Source of the DNA: Dactylonectria macrodidyma
Lineage: Eukaryota > Ascomycota > Sordariomycetes > Hypocreales > Nectriaceae
Assembly: GCA_020744425.1 (NCBI GenBank)
Contig: JAGMUV010000016.1
Span: 992,001-1,056,000 of the forward strand
Length of the DNA stretch: 64,000 nt
Direction: 5' to 3'
Shown here: in pieces, positions 21,201 to 31,278 of the stretch
Layout of the letters: the number at the start of each line of letters is the position of its first letter
How positions within the stretch are numbered: position 1 is the stretch's first letter
The notes under the pieces: model-generated
Seen by the model: only the letters and a program-made list of their open reading frames with translations
What the model was told of the DNA's origin: nothing
Database searches by the model: none
Translations under genes and position numbers: made by a program

Positions 21201-21705
21201 ATATGACCGGCACTACAAGGACAGTTTTACTCCAGGTCCACTTATCACCTATTTCTTCCGAACTCAGGGACCCAACCACAGTCGCTTTCACTATCTCATA
21301 GATTCGCCGAACAACCGTACGAACGTCAGTGTAACCGAGAGATTCACTCGGCCACGAATCCAAAGCTTGCTTGATTCCAGCTATGGCATCTCCTGTTTGG
21401 GAGTAGAGAGCCCTGATTTCGTCCTCGCAAAGCGCCCGCAGAGGTAGTAGCTTGATTCTCTGGAGGCCATTCCCTTCGGTGCCTCCCCGTATTGTTGTCG
21501 AGGCCTTGTCGTTGTTGATCCTATATGCCGCTTGGATCTTAGAAGACCCAATCTCGATACTCACTGTGACATTGTATTTTCTGCTTCCGGATGCCATTTC
21601 CGATGCGTCGACTACACAGCAAAATATTTGGATTCCAATCGTTTGCGCCGCGCTGTCGTCCTTAAAACTTGTTTGCGACTCGGCCAGCAAATTTGCAGTA
21701 GTCAT
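18289..21705 (-). CDS. Hsp70-like ATPase fused to a Ulp1/C48 cysteine protease, five exons
   Basis: Exons (transcript order) 21705-21046, 20985-20953, 20899-20255, 20199-19768 and 19719-18289 are all joined by phase-0 introns (60, 53, 55 and 48 nt, with GTRNGT or GTAGGA donors and YAG acceptors) and give 1,066 residues. An ATG at residue 37 is an alternative start. The N-terminal half is a divergent Hsp70/actin-fold ATPase: phosphate-1-like VSIEIGSSKIQAAYR (48-62), VPVIWTQADE, IADFGEQYHAF across the mini-exon (223-233), and an adenosine-site-like LVVVGAAP (333-340). Residues about 447-700 are beta-rich and unknown, followed by an acidic Ser/Pro linker. The C-terminus carries the full Ulp1 protease set H927 (HWRIAVM), D965, Q1010 and C1016 (NNYDCGVY), normally used to cleave SUMO-like modifiers. 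The canonical Asp of phosphate-1 is Glu, so ATPase activity is uncertain. The fusion is seen directly; its role is unknown. Confidence 0.8.
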
Positions 21706-22367
21706 GCTCCTTCATAGGATCTATCTAATCACGAGGAGCGCGTGTCGGGTCGGTTTTCCTCCTTCTCGTCACCCAACGACGGCGACTCAAACGTACACGA
21801 TTACAATCCAGGTATGGCTTCGGTACTTACGTACAAACGTGAACAGCTTCAGCCACTATTTTGGTCGTAAATCAAACTCACTGTGAAATGACACACGCAC
21901 TGTACTGTACGGCTACATACAGCCTATGAGGTCAAGGGTAGGCCGGCACTGGCGAACGTGACCGACGGCCCTACTGCCTCAAATAGCCATGCATGAATGA
22001 CTAGAGACTGAGTCACACAGAGCAGGGAGGTACACGGACGCTTGGTACTATAACCCAGTGTACATTCCAAGATCGTACGTGCTTAGCCACGGCATCCGCG
22101 TCCCCATGGCTGTTGAGTCATCTTACTAGAACGTAGACCCGAATCTAGTGTAGCGTCGCTGCAGCGTTTACTTAGTGTTGTTCTCGAGGGTTCTGTGGCA
22201 TGACGGCAATAGCGCTTTGACTTAGAAAGAGAGCTTTGCCATGCGTGATAGAGCATACTGCTGTATAGCCCTATATTGTTTAGTATGCAACATGCGTATA
22301 GTCTCTAAAACCTTGACCCTGAACGGCAGCCTAGTCGGACCGCCCCCTTGAGGATAAGGATGGCCCC
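21706..22367. other. Divergent intergenic region
   Basis: Separates the minus-strand Hsp70-Ulp1 gene from the plus-strand gene at 22368, so it probably holds both promoters. No clear TATA box or operator was recognised. Confidence 0.4.
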
Positions 22368-23286
22368 ATGCCTTCTTCTGGTCTCCCTCGTTCTCGTCAA
22401 GCATGCAATATGCCTCATACTCCCCAGTTTCGAGCCTGCCTTACCATTCGACCCCGAAACGAGCTAGATGAAGCCTATGAGAAAATTGTCCGGCGTCCCC
22501 ATGTTTGCGGGGGCGTTTTTCGAAACAGAAGAAATAAGGAGCTGGTCACGGCCCGCTTGATCTGTAAAGTGGACACCAGATCAATCTCAAACATCGAGCA
22601 CCGAAACGTCGCAACTGTTGCTGGCATTTTTTACGGGTGTTACAACGGACTGTTTGAAGTCATTCTCCTTCAACAGCATGCAGAGCTGACCCTCGACCAA
22701 CTACGCCAGCTAAACGAGGTGGAGCTTTCCAGTTCTTGCGAGCAGGTAAGTCCCCCACAGTCCTCGGTCTCGTCAGGACATCGCTCATCGCAAATGCAGC
22801 TCGTTGATGGCTTTCAATACTTGGCGTCCACACGCCCCCCGTTCCTCGTAGAGGACGTCCGCGTGAATCTGTCTGGAACTTTGAAGATAGGTGAGTGAAG
22901 GGAACTACCTGACGTTGCGGTCTTGGCGCGTTGACACGGACTCGAACGCTGACAACACCTCCTTAGTACTAGATTTTAGGCACCAGCGCGACTACATCAA
23001 TTCCACGGCAGGGGACTACTGGCACACACAATACACTAGCCGCGCTGAGCGGTTGTTCTCGCTCCAGACCAACGGGAACCTTTCGAGTCTGGGAGTCCAG
23101 TTCCACCGCATTATTTGGGAACAAGGCATGTCATCTGCAGAAGTAAGTGACTATGACACCAAGCTATACAATCTACTTATAGTAGCACAGCATGAGTTTC
23201 TCTCACAAGCTCGAGGGCCAAAGGGACTGCAAAGCGCAGTGGCACGAGCGGCTACTCTACTCCTTCACAGACAGCAGCTAACTTAA
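22368..23286 (+). CDS. Unrecognised protein, three exons, 262 aa
   Basis: Exons 22368-22745, 22800-22890 and 22967-23286 join in frame. Intron 1 (54 nt) is GTAAGT...GCAG in phase 0. Intron 2 (76 nt) is GTGAGT...CTGAC...TTAG in phase 1. The product is mixed alpha/beta, with a basic N-terminus, a segment NVATVAGIFYGCYNGLFEV and a C-terminal part containing WHTQYTSRAERLF and FHRIIWEQG. It has no signal peptide or membrane helix and no family I can name. An ATG at 22410 is an alternative start. It is head-to-head with the Hsp70-Ulp1 gene, which suggests co-expression, but this is inference. Confidence 0.6.
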
Positions 23287-23723
23287 CCCTTCCTACCATT
23301 TGAATCAGCGCAGGAAAACACCACCCTTTCCTGGTAAAAGCGCAGGGTGCCGAAATTGGTGACGTTGAGGAGATCTATCACTTTGTCGTTCAATTAGCCC
23401 CCGATCGGGCATCGTCCATATATTAGTAGGAGTCACACCGTAGAATTTTGGCACAACGATTGTCAGTAGCATAATCAGAACCCATATCTGCACCATTGTA
23501 AACCCTCTGCAGTACAGTGGCGTTCTTAATACAGGTGGTCTTTTGCGGTGACAGCCGCCCTTTCTTGGTATAACTGCTTAAATCTAGGCTCCAGGCTAAC
23601 CTATACATCCTTATGCTGGTTTGGGCTGGGGTGCTACTGCTGAAACCATCACACGCCCCATTGTCCGAAGCACACATCGCGACAGCCTTCAAGACAGCCC
23701 TTCAATATCCAAACCAACCTAGA
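23287..23723. other. Short gap without a gene
   Basis: A minus-strand frame at 23423-23692 (89 codons) is open but shows no motif. Nothing else is seen. Confidence 0.4.
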
Positions 23724-24131
23724 TCATTGCCACCCACACGAGAAGCTGCGCGCTGGTAATAAGGAGTCCAGTACCTCGAATATGTCCCAGTACGTCACGG
23801 GCAGCCCGTTTCTTGGACTAAACAGAACGCTTCGCTCCCTTGTCGCGCTAGCGCCGCTGCTAGCTCGTGATTCCTCTGGGTTCATGGCAGCTGGTTCTCG
23901 ATCCGGCCGCAGGGGGTGAAGTGATGGCTGGGCCTGCTTGGACAGGGAGTCCTGAGGCTCGTGAACTTCCGTCTCCGGGGGTTTGCCTTGGAGGAATACA
24001 TGAACTCTCTTGCCAGACACAACGGCAAACTCGTACGCTTTCCTGAATAAGCCCTTTTTCCTTTTGTTGAAGGTGCACTGCCGCGCCTGTTCGTCTTTGA
24101 TCAGCCTGATGTCGGTTCTTCTCCTGTCCAT
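23724..24131 (-). CDS. Short MADS-box protein, 135 aa
   Basis: The ATG at 24131 begins a MADS domain at residue 1: MDRRRTDIRLIKDEQ, then CTFNKRKKGLFRKAYEFAV and RVHVFLQG. This matches the SRF/MEF2 pattern (basic N-arm, KR-rich helix with GLxxKAxEL, then a beta strand). The remaining 75 residues are Pro/Ser/Glu-rich and end at 23724. The family normally starts at this position, which supports the start. Fungi usually have one SRF-type (Mcm1) and one MEF2-type (Rlm1) protein; this copy is short, divergent (CTF for VTF, FAVV for LSVL) and probably an accessory paralogue. A hAT element ends 16 bp upstream of the ATG, so its native promoter is now about 3 kb away. It may be transcribed from the element or be silent. 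Confidence 0.75.
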   Translation of the reverse strand: MDRRRTDIRLIKDEQARQCTFNKRKKGLFRKAYEFAVVSGKRVHVFLQGKPPETEVHEPQDSLSKQAQPSLHPLRPDREPAAMNPEESRASSGASATRERSVLFSPRNGLPVTYWDIFEVLDSLLPARSFSCGWQ

Positions 24132-24147
24132 TAGAGTGGGATAGTAC

Positions 24148-27100
24148 CAAGGGTCGAACCCACTACACTGCAAATCCACGTGGACCACATATAAGTGGTC
24201 CATCTCTATTACATCCACTTGTCGGCGCTCAGATTACATAATAATCCACTACACTTGGACCTGAAAGTGGATGTAGTGGAGTGGATTTAGGTGGATTTAG
24301 GTACCGTGGGATATTCCCTGACCCTGTACGGTTCATAGTACTTATTTTGGTATATAAACGCCTATTAAATCGAGGTAGCTGGACCCAAGTTAGCCGAGAC
24401 CCAAGTTAGCCGAGATCCATCACCCCTACAGCTAATCTTATAGCATTATACGAGACACTACCCCTATTGAGCGCGTTTTCTAAGATTTCCTGCCGTTGTT
24501 TTTGCCAGAATTTTTTTTTTTTACGATGTCAGCCACCCAGCCAGGCCAACAGCAGCACCTCGAAGACCGTCTTTTTCACCATTTCAGAGGCTGGACTTGG
24601 TCAGAACGCGCTCGTGATACTAGCTCTTGGCTGTGGGACTTTGGCTACGATATTCAACGTCATGGCTTACGCAAATGGGCTTGCAAGGACTGTATCCTCG
24701 GAAATCGTCCCATTATCGCGAGTTTTACCTCTTCAGGTCTCCAGAACGCGGCAAATCATCTATGGCGTGAACACAAAACAACAGCACCAGAGGGAGAGAA
24801 AAAGAGCACAGCACAGCTGAAATCCGAAGGCGCACTGAAATCGAACCAGCCGACTATTGCCTCTGTTTTGAAACTGGACGTCAACAAGGCTACGGAACAG
24901 AATATCGCGAATAGCTTCATCTCACGCTTTGATAAGCAACACTTTCAGCGTATGCTAGTCGAGTTAATCGTCAGCAGCAACCAGTCCTTTTCCTTCGCCG
25001 AGAACCCCATCCTCCGAGAAATCTTCGACTATTTGAACCCCTCCGTTTCGATCCAACACGCCAACTTGAGTGCCACGGCTGTCCGATATAAGATCATTCA
25101 AGAGTACAACCGCCACAAGCAGAAAGTTATCGAGGTGTTGAGGAACTCCCCTGGAGCGCTTCATATCTCATTTGATGGCTGGACGTCTCGAAATAAGCTT
25201 GCCCTGTACGGCATTGCTTGTTTTTTCAGAGACGAGAAGAATCGGCCATGCAAAATCATGATTGGGGTTCCAGAGGCTCATCGTCACTTCGGCTCAACGA
25301 TCGGTGGGGAGGTTCTCGACGTCCTACACACTCTTGGCGTGAGTCCAGAGAAGATTGGCTATTTCACGCTCGACAATGCTGAAAACAACGATAGTGCAAT
25401 GGAGGTCATTGGTGCTGAACTTGGGTTCGATGGCCGACTACGCCGAGGACGCTGTTTTGGCCACACAATTAACTTGTCAGCCAAGGCGCTCTTATTTGGA
25501 AAAAACGCCGACGCGTTCGAGCAGCAATTATCAGGTGCCGAAGCGCTATCTGATACTGAATACGCTCGATGGCGCAAAAGAGGACCAGTTGGCAAGTTAC
25601 ACAATATCGTAGTTGATGTGCGTATTAGCCATCGGCTGATTTACTTATTCAAGGAGGTCCAGAGGGTAAGCGGTTTTACTAAGCTAAATCCAATTCGTCT
25701 CATACTAATTCGATCTATCTAACAGGACGAAATTAATCGCGCCACCACCCTTAAACTCCGATCGAAGAAACCACTTAAGCTAATTATCGATAACGACACG
25801 CGTTGGCTATCACAACTCTACATGATCCGCAGGGCTCTACGGTTGAAAACCTCTATCGAACTCTTACTGATCAAGTATAAAGCGCAATGGGAGGACGAAA
25901 ATCGGTCTAAAAAGACTGGCCAAGTGACACAAGCCAAGTTGGCGAAAAAAACCACGCATCCTCCGAGACGAGAATCAGCTAACGGACAAAGACTGGGAGG
26001 TTCTTTACCATTTGGAGGCTATTCTGACCGTTTTTGAGACTGTGGTAAAGACGCTTGAGGGTGATGGACACGTCCGCAGGCGTAAGCAAGGCTGGACTGG
26101 CTCCTACGGCAATATCTGGGACGTGGTGCTTGGCTATGAGTTGCTTCTTAACACACTGGAAGAATACAAGCGGCTTGCTGCTGATTTTCCTGATCCAGAG
26201 CACTTCCGCATCGGAATCAACCTTGCTTGGGGTAAGCTGGATGAATATTATCAGCGGCTGGACGAGACGCCCATCTACTATACAGCTATGGCGCTCCATC
26301 CAGCTTATCGTTGGGACTGGTTTGATGAAACGTGGGCACATAAGCCTAGTTGGGTTGAAAAGGCAAAAGAGATGGTTGCCGACGTCTGGCTGTCCGATTA
26401 CGCTCATCTCGAGATTAGAACCAGCAGCAGCAGAGGCGACGACGAGCCACCAGCAAAAAGACCTCGGTTTTTCAACCCCTTCGAGAAGAACAGTCGTCTG
26501 CCAAGCTCAATACCACCCTACGCAGCAGCTATTGTTGGTGACGAGTACCAAGCGTGGCAGACGGATCGTGACGTCAGCGACGGCAACGTTCGTGATCCAA
26601 TTGGTTACTGGATCACTAAGCAAGGCAGATATCCTCGGTTATCCAGGATGGCATTGGACTTCCTGACGATCCAGCCGATGTCAGCCGAGTGTGAGAGGTT
26701 ATTTTCAGCTGCTGGCAAGATGGTCTCGGGGTTGCGTACGAACCTAGATGCTGAGATTATCGCCATTTGTCAGGTTTTACGCTCTTGGTACCGTGCTGGC
26801 CTTATCAAGGACCTGGATCCATTGCTTAAGTCGCACCTTGAAAGCAAGCTGGATGGCGGTTGTGGGACTCTAAGCGACGACGAGCTGGCGCTTGCTGAGT
26901 CAAAATGGCTATTGGAGGGCGAGGATAGCGCCAGCGAGGTTGACGATTCAACACAGCAGCAACAGGCTGAAGAGTTAGTGTCAACCTCTGAAAGTGAGGC
27001 TGAATAGGCACCGACGAGGTTGTGAATAGCCTCAAAGATCCACTATAAATCCACTTATAAATCCACGTGTGTACATCCATTCCACTCCGGTCGAATATGT

Positions 27101-27187
27101 GCTACATCCACTATGTAGTTGCCTAAAAATCGCACATCCACTCTACTTGGTCCCAAAGTGGAGTGGATGTAGTGGGTTCGACCCTTG
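24148..27187. mobile_element. hAT element 1, 3,040 bp, with 8-bp target duplication
   Basis: The terminal inverted repeats read CAAGGGTCGAACCCACTAC at both ends and the 8-bp duplication GATAGTAC flanks them exactly (24140-24147 and 27188-27195). Subterminal regions are crowded with GTGGAT and CCACTAC motifs, the usual transposase-binding repeats of hAT elements. It carries a plus-strand transposase gene with one frameshift. A sister copy, internally deleted, lies at 32730-36233. Confidence 0.95.
24526..27007 (+). pseudogene. hAT transposase with a frameshift
   Basis: The start is ATG 24526 (MSATQPGQQQ). An N-terminal BED-type zinc finger has C-x2-C (WACKDC) and H...H (HLWREHK). RNase H-like core: first Asp in HISFDGWTSRNK, second Asp in YFTLDNAENND; catalytic Glu region SAECERLFSAAGK in the C-terminal dimerisation domain. 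A 60-nt intron (25666-25725, GTAAGC...CTAAC...CAG, phase 0) is clear. Between about 25940 and 25965 the frame shifts by one base near an A-rich run: the homologous text ILRDENQLTDKDWEVLY is present but in another frame, joining the frame ending at 27007. The gene would therefore not make a full protein unless this is a sequencing error or an extra splice. Confidence 0.85.
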
Positions 27188-27928
27188 GATAGTACAAGGT
27201 CGCTGCGCACAATTTATCAGTAGCAGTGCCTCGTACAGTAGCGACAGATGACTTTCGGCTTCGTGGAACTGTGTACTCCGTCGTCATGCACAGCTTCAGT
27301 GCAGCCAATCAAGCCATGATTGGCGCAGCCATTGAACAGGTGCCACAGTTAGTTGACGAGTAAAGGAGGGACGCTGACGAGAACTGTCCTGGCTTTGCGG
27401 CTGATGTGGATGGTCGACGCTGCCAGAGATTTGTCATTTCTTAATTCAACAGTTTGTATCATCGTATTAGTTAACCAGAAAACCTCGGACTCTGGAAACG
27501 GAACTGACAGGGTATGAACGTGTTTCGATACGTTTCCAACGCATGTCAACGCACGTCATGCTGTCCATAAAAGGCAACTGTACGTTGGGATGGGCCCGAA
27601 TCCGTGCGTGGACTCTTCGTTTGCATTGGTACATATCTCTCACGCACTGTTTGTACTATGCGTTGTTACATAAGAGGTCAGTCACATTGACGACATCTAG
27701 CACACTCGCATTAGCGAGGTGTGCATGCCGCCTCTGCCGTAAAACTAGTAGCTGAAGTCTGACAGACGACAGAGTCATCCCTGGCTGTACCAAACAGCCA
27801 TCCACCGGCCTGCTGTCTAGTCTCATCGCTTCTGCTCTGTATTCTAACCGTATCGGCTCACGAGGCCGGTTTACTATATATTTCAGGCCCAAAGACTCCT
27901 TCCGGCAGCAGGAAGGCTATCCTGAATC

Positions 27929-28586
27929 ATGAACCTCACACTCTTCTTCGTGCATATCTTCCTTGCGACTTTCACATTAGTAAATGCGGAGAGCGCCCGT
28001 CCTACATTCTCGACGTCCACTCTTACTGCGCACATCGGCAGCTTGTGGAGCACACTGGCCGCAACAACCACGGCGGAAGTTGATGGTACAGAAATCAGTT
28101 CCACTACATTGACTTCACACACTTCTGCAACAACCACGGCGGAAGCCACTGGAGGCAATTCATTCTCCCCCGACCCAAATGTCCCGGTTCATCGTTGTTT
28201 CGCTGGTGGCGATGATCTCGATTTGCCCAAAGTCCTGAGGAACGATAACGCGAGGAGATTTTGCGAATCTCAACGAGACGCCACCTTGAGTAAAGACTTC
28301 TCCGGCATATCTAGAACCTATCATCTCAATGAAACTTTTCTTAACCAGATGTTCCAAGTCACCTGGGTGCCGAAATGCAAAGCGGCCAACGCGGGCATCG
28401 CTGGAGATGGAACTTGCAGTTCTATTTTGCGAACACTCGGAAATTGTAAGCTGATCGCACACCTACTCATCTTCTTAGCTGACTACCTGAAACGCAGGCA
28501 GATTTGGGGGCTACGCGGATTCTCACTGTTTGCGGTACTCGACGTGGGCGGAACAGTCTCAAGATCCAATCATCATGCTCTGGTAG
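27929..28586 (+). CDS. Small secreted six-cysteine protein, copy 1
   Basis: Exons 27929-28445 and 28498-28586 join across a 52-nt intron (GTAAGC...GCTGAC...GCAG, phase 1, splitting a Cys codon) and give 201 residues. Signal peptide 1-20 (MNLTLFFVHIFLATFTLVNA). A Ser/Thr-rich spacer, likely O-glycosylated, spans about 25-75 and includes a repeated TTTAE. The compact C-terminal domain has six Cys at 90, 112, 150, 163, 173 and 183, enough for three disulfides, with FQVTWVP and RFGGY as landmarks. Reading through the intron would give a longer, hydrophobic but unlikely tail. TATATAT at about 27875 is 54 bp upstream. It resembles effector-type small secreted proteins in layout only; no named family. 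Paralogue at 46915-47532. Confidence 0.8.
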
Positions 28587-28604
28587 CGTTTATTAGCCAT
28601 TTTT

Positions 28605-28640
28605 CCTTCCTTCTTTCTTTCTTTCTTTCTTTCCTTTCCA
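28605..28640 (+). repeat. (CTTT)n microsatellite in the 3' flank
   Basis: A CTTT-type run lies just after the stop of secreted protein copy 1. A shorter version follows copy 2 (about 47549-47560), so it predates the duplication. Confidence 0.7.
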
Positions 28641-29035
28641 ACAGTGTAGAGAATCCCACTAGATAGACATAGTTTCCGCTGCCGCAACTTTCATTCACAA
28701 AATCCCATGTCACAACCCCATGCAGTGTCAATTCACCCTTGGTTCATTTCCGTGGTTTAGAACGCTAGCGAAATTCGCCCTAAGTGATTCCTACTGTTGA
28801 CTGCACTCAGAAGTAAACAACACAACTTGGGCAAAACTTCAAGCCCATAAGAGTGTCCGCGAGTTGAATGGTGAACTTGATTTCCCTGCCCACGCCACCT
28901 GTCGTTCGGTCCGGCAAGTAGTACATATAATGGAGCAGCCAGCAATATCCTCACCTCTCGAACACTGGGTAGTCTAGTTATAGCACATGGGTTTCGTCAC
29001 GAACCGTTGGATCATGTCACAAGCCTGTGGGGTGG

Positions 29036-29410
29036 TGTCAGAGGACCAAAGGCACAAGGCCGCAGCTACGTCGCACGATTGCCGCAGCTAGCTTTCAGCT
29101 AGCAAGTGGCTGAGGGAGTTATGGAACACGGGCTAAGCGCAACCGGCCGGATCCGAGAGCTCCGACCGGGCCGGAGTCTCAGGATTAAGAGGACCAATCA
29201 AGCTAGCTAGACCTAAGCTGCTAAGCTACAGCTAGCTAGCTGGGGTATTGGAAGAAGGGATACTAGACCTAGCTATAAGAGAGCTACTAGAGAAAAAGGT
29301 AAAAGGGAGGCCAGAGATCAATACAGTCACCAGCATCATTCCTACTAGCTAGCTGCTATCTTGCAGCGTGTCTGCCCTCTTCACTCCCTTGTGTGTAACC
29401 AGCCCTGACA
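29036..29410. mobile_element. Solo LTR, 375 bp, with 5-bp target duplication
   Basis: The element starts TGTCAG and ends CTGACA (standard TG...CA inverted ends). GGTGG is duplicated on both sides (29031-29035 and 29411-29415). The equivalent place in unit 2 (around 47898) has the uninterrupted empty site, so the LTR arrived after the segmental duplication and its internal region was lost by LTR-LTR recombination. Confidence 0.9.
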
Positions 29411-29926
29411 GGTGGATGATTCGGGACAAACTGCAACACAACAAGTTTCATCGTTGCGCTGTACAGACCGATGCAGTCTACTACGTGTTCGAGATGGACA
29501 CTTTTCAAGCCGTCATGGGGCATCCCAAACCAGGAACAAATAGCCCTGTGACTGGAATTTATTCGAACGTATGTTCCGCCCAACTCAGTAGTTTACGCTT
29601 TACAATAATGTGACAGATGTCCGTAGATACGTTTGCACGTCATGCCCGTAGAGTTCAGGGTAGTATGCATTGCAAATCATGATGAGGATTGATGAGTCTC
29701 TTGCAACCATGCCTTCAGGAACATAAGACCGGAAAGAAACGATGGAAAGTAGGGAGGTATAAAGAACGAATAAGAAAATAGATTGACTATCGGCTACGAG
29801 TGTGCTCTTCGCTATACCGTGCCACAGCACAAATATCTTTTAGCCATTAGCGAGTCCTCTGTCGATATTGTATTAGGTACACTCCAAAACGACCCCGTTC
29901 AACTCACAACGCGCCGCAATCAGATC

Positions 29927-30287
29927 ATGCCTGACTCAAACCCCACCAATTGGGTTTGCTGCGATGTAAGCATACTCGTGCGATTAATGAATATGCGCTG
30001 ATTTGTTAACGATGAGGTAGTGTTGGACATTGCTGGAGACAACTACAAGGCTCTGTAGAAATCCAAGATGTCCGCATATACGGTGCCAGAAATGCACCGC
30101 GACTGATTGCGAGGGTCGGCCAAGCTATCACTGGTGTCCGTTAGAACTCGGGCTAAGAGACCAAGAGAACATGTCAGACAGTTCTCTGGAGCCTAGCGAT
30201 GACCTTGAGAAATCCGTAAGCATCATCGTGTCTGACGATGGTGCTTTGCCGAATGTGTCAACTGGCGACTCAAAGGACAGCTCATGA
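29927..30287 (+). CDS. Small zinc-ribbon-like protein, copy 1, 101 aa
   Basis: Exon 1 29927-29965 and exon 2 30021-30287 join in phase 0 across a 55-nt intron (GTAAGC...GTTAAC...GTAG). The cysteine arrangement is W9-x-C11-C12-x-C14, then C25-x4-C30-x-H32-x2-C35-x2-C38 and C43. This is the pattern of small fungal zinc-ribbon proteins that begin WxCCxC and continue CxHxxCxxC. The C-terminal half is acidic and Ser/Asp-rich (SDSSLEPSDD) and probably disordered. Function unknown; the family layout suggests zinc binding and protein or nucleic-acid contact. The copy at 48402-48762 appears broken. Confidence 0.7.
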
Positions 30288-30355
30288 CTTGCGACTGGTC
30301 GCGATGGCCGGTTTACAGACATGACAACAGACCTTTGTTATGCTGAAACAGTGTG

Positions 30356-30356
<1 letters not shown>

Positions 30357-30399
<43 letters not shown>
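30357..30399 (+). repeat. (TAG)n microsatellite, 3' tail of LINE 1
   Basis: About 14 TAG units immediately follow the target duplication TGAAACAGTGTGG (30344-30356). On the element's own (minus) strand this is a (CTA)n 3' tail, as expected for a non-LTR element ending in simple repeats. Confidence 0.85.
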
Positions 30400-30401
<2 letters not shown>

Positions 30402-31278
30402 GGATAGTTTTATTGGGGTTGCCTCACGTGACGACCACACTGCAGAATAGGCTTCCCCGTCTCGGAGGGCTTACTGAGGGGTTCTTCCCTCCTGCAACTG
30501 CCTCACAGGAGTCAATTGCTCGCCTCTGCAAGTAGCTCGTCATCTCTCACGCAGTCAAGACTCGATTTTCCCTCCCACCTTCCCTCTGTATATAGAACCA
30601 CTGCAATATACAGACACTTTGCCTCCCTACAGGGGAGCGCGGACGGGGCCCTCTCTGACGCTACGGTCTAACGCGTTTACGAATAAGACCGCAGCGACAG
30701 GTGACCCGTTGCGGCCAAACCATACACACTCTCTCCCTCTTGACTGCGTGAGGTCACCAATAAAAGTATATTTAACGTGTTACGGGCTCAAGGTCCCGCC
30801 AACCGCCATGGGCGTAAAAACACGTGCTACGCTGGCTATAGGGTAGTTGATTCCCGCTGTAGGGTAGGCGGGGCCCAGTCTTATCTTGTTTGGAAGTCGC
30901 GGTGTGGGCCGGGGGACCGGTCGCGCGTTTTTGGGCGTGCCGTCGCTGCTCCTTGCTGCTTCTTCCACTGTCTTCATCCCTCATTTCCCCTAAGCCATTC
31001 AGCATTTCTCAGCTAAACGCCTTATAATCTTCAAGCCTAGCACCCGTCAGCGGGATTTGAAGGCGCAACAGTATTCCAGTTGCAATTATCGAGCCAACTT
31101 TTCAGCAGCTCATCGAAGTGTTTTCGACGGGGCCTCCGGGGCCCAACAGGTATTATCTAACATCTGCTTAGCGGCCAACGCGTCCTCGCAGGGTGCCCGA
31201 ATCGCGTCCGGACGGAAAGTAATAAATGAACAAAGGAAAGGTTTGGCGCGTGTCTTTTGCGCTATGGGAGGTACGCCA

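Larger units (their letters stand above)
27430..30343. repeat. Segmental duplication, unit 1 (main part)
   Basis: Similar text recurs in the same order in unit 2 (about 46430-48975): the upstream CATAAAAGGCAACTG block, the secreted-protein gene, the spacer, and the zinc-ribbon gene. The last about 220 bp of unit 1 (from AGCCTAGACACCAAACGACA) are displaced to 46096-46320 by the LINE insertions. Unit 1 also holds a solo LTR that unit 2 lacks. Confidence 0.85.

Noticed and set aside
10207..23286. Possible Starship-type giant transposon cargo
   Set aside because: No DUF3435 tyrosine recombinase captain or boundary repeats were seen in the window.
24132..24218. N-terminal extension of the MADS-box frame
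   Set aside because: The extra codons translate the inverted repeat of hAT element 1; MADS domains normally start at the protein N-terminus, as the ATG at 24131 provides.
28446..28666. Hydrophobic C-terminal tail of secreted protein copy 1 if read without splicing
   Set aside because: A good intron, conserved in the second copy, leads to a shorter tail that supplies the last two cysteines.
29368..29613. Open frame of 81 codons on the plus strand
   Set aside because: It crosses the right end of the solo LTR and its target duplication, and the matching place in the other duplication unit does not keep it.
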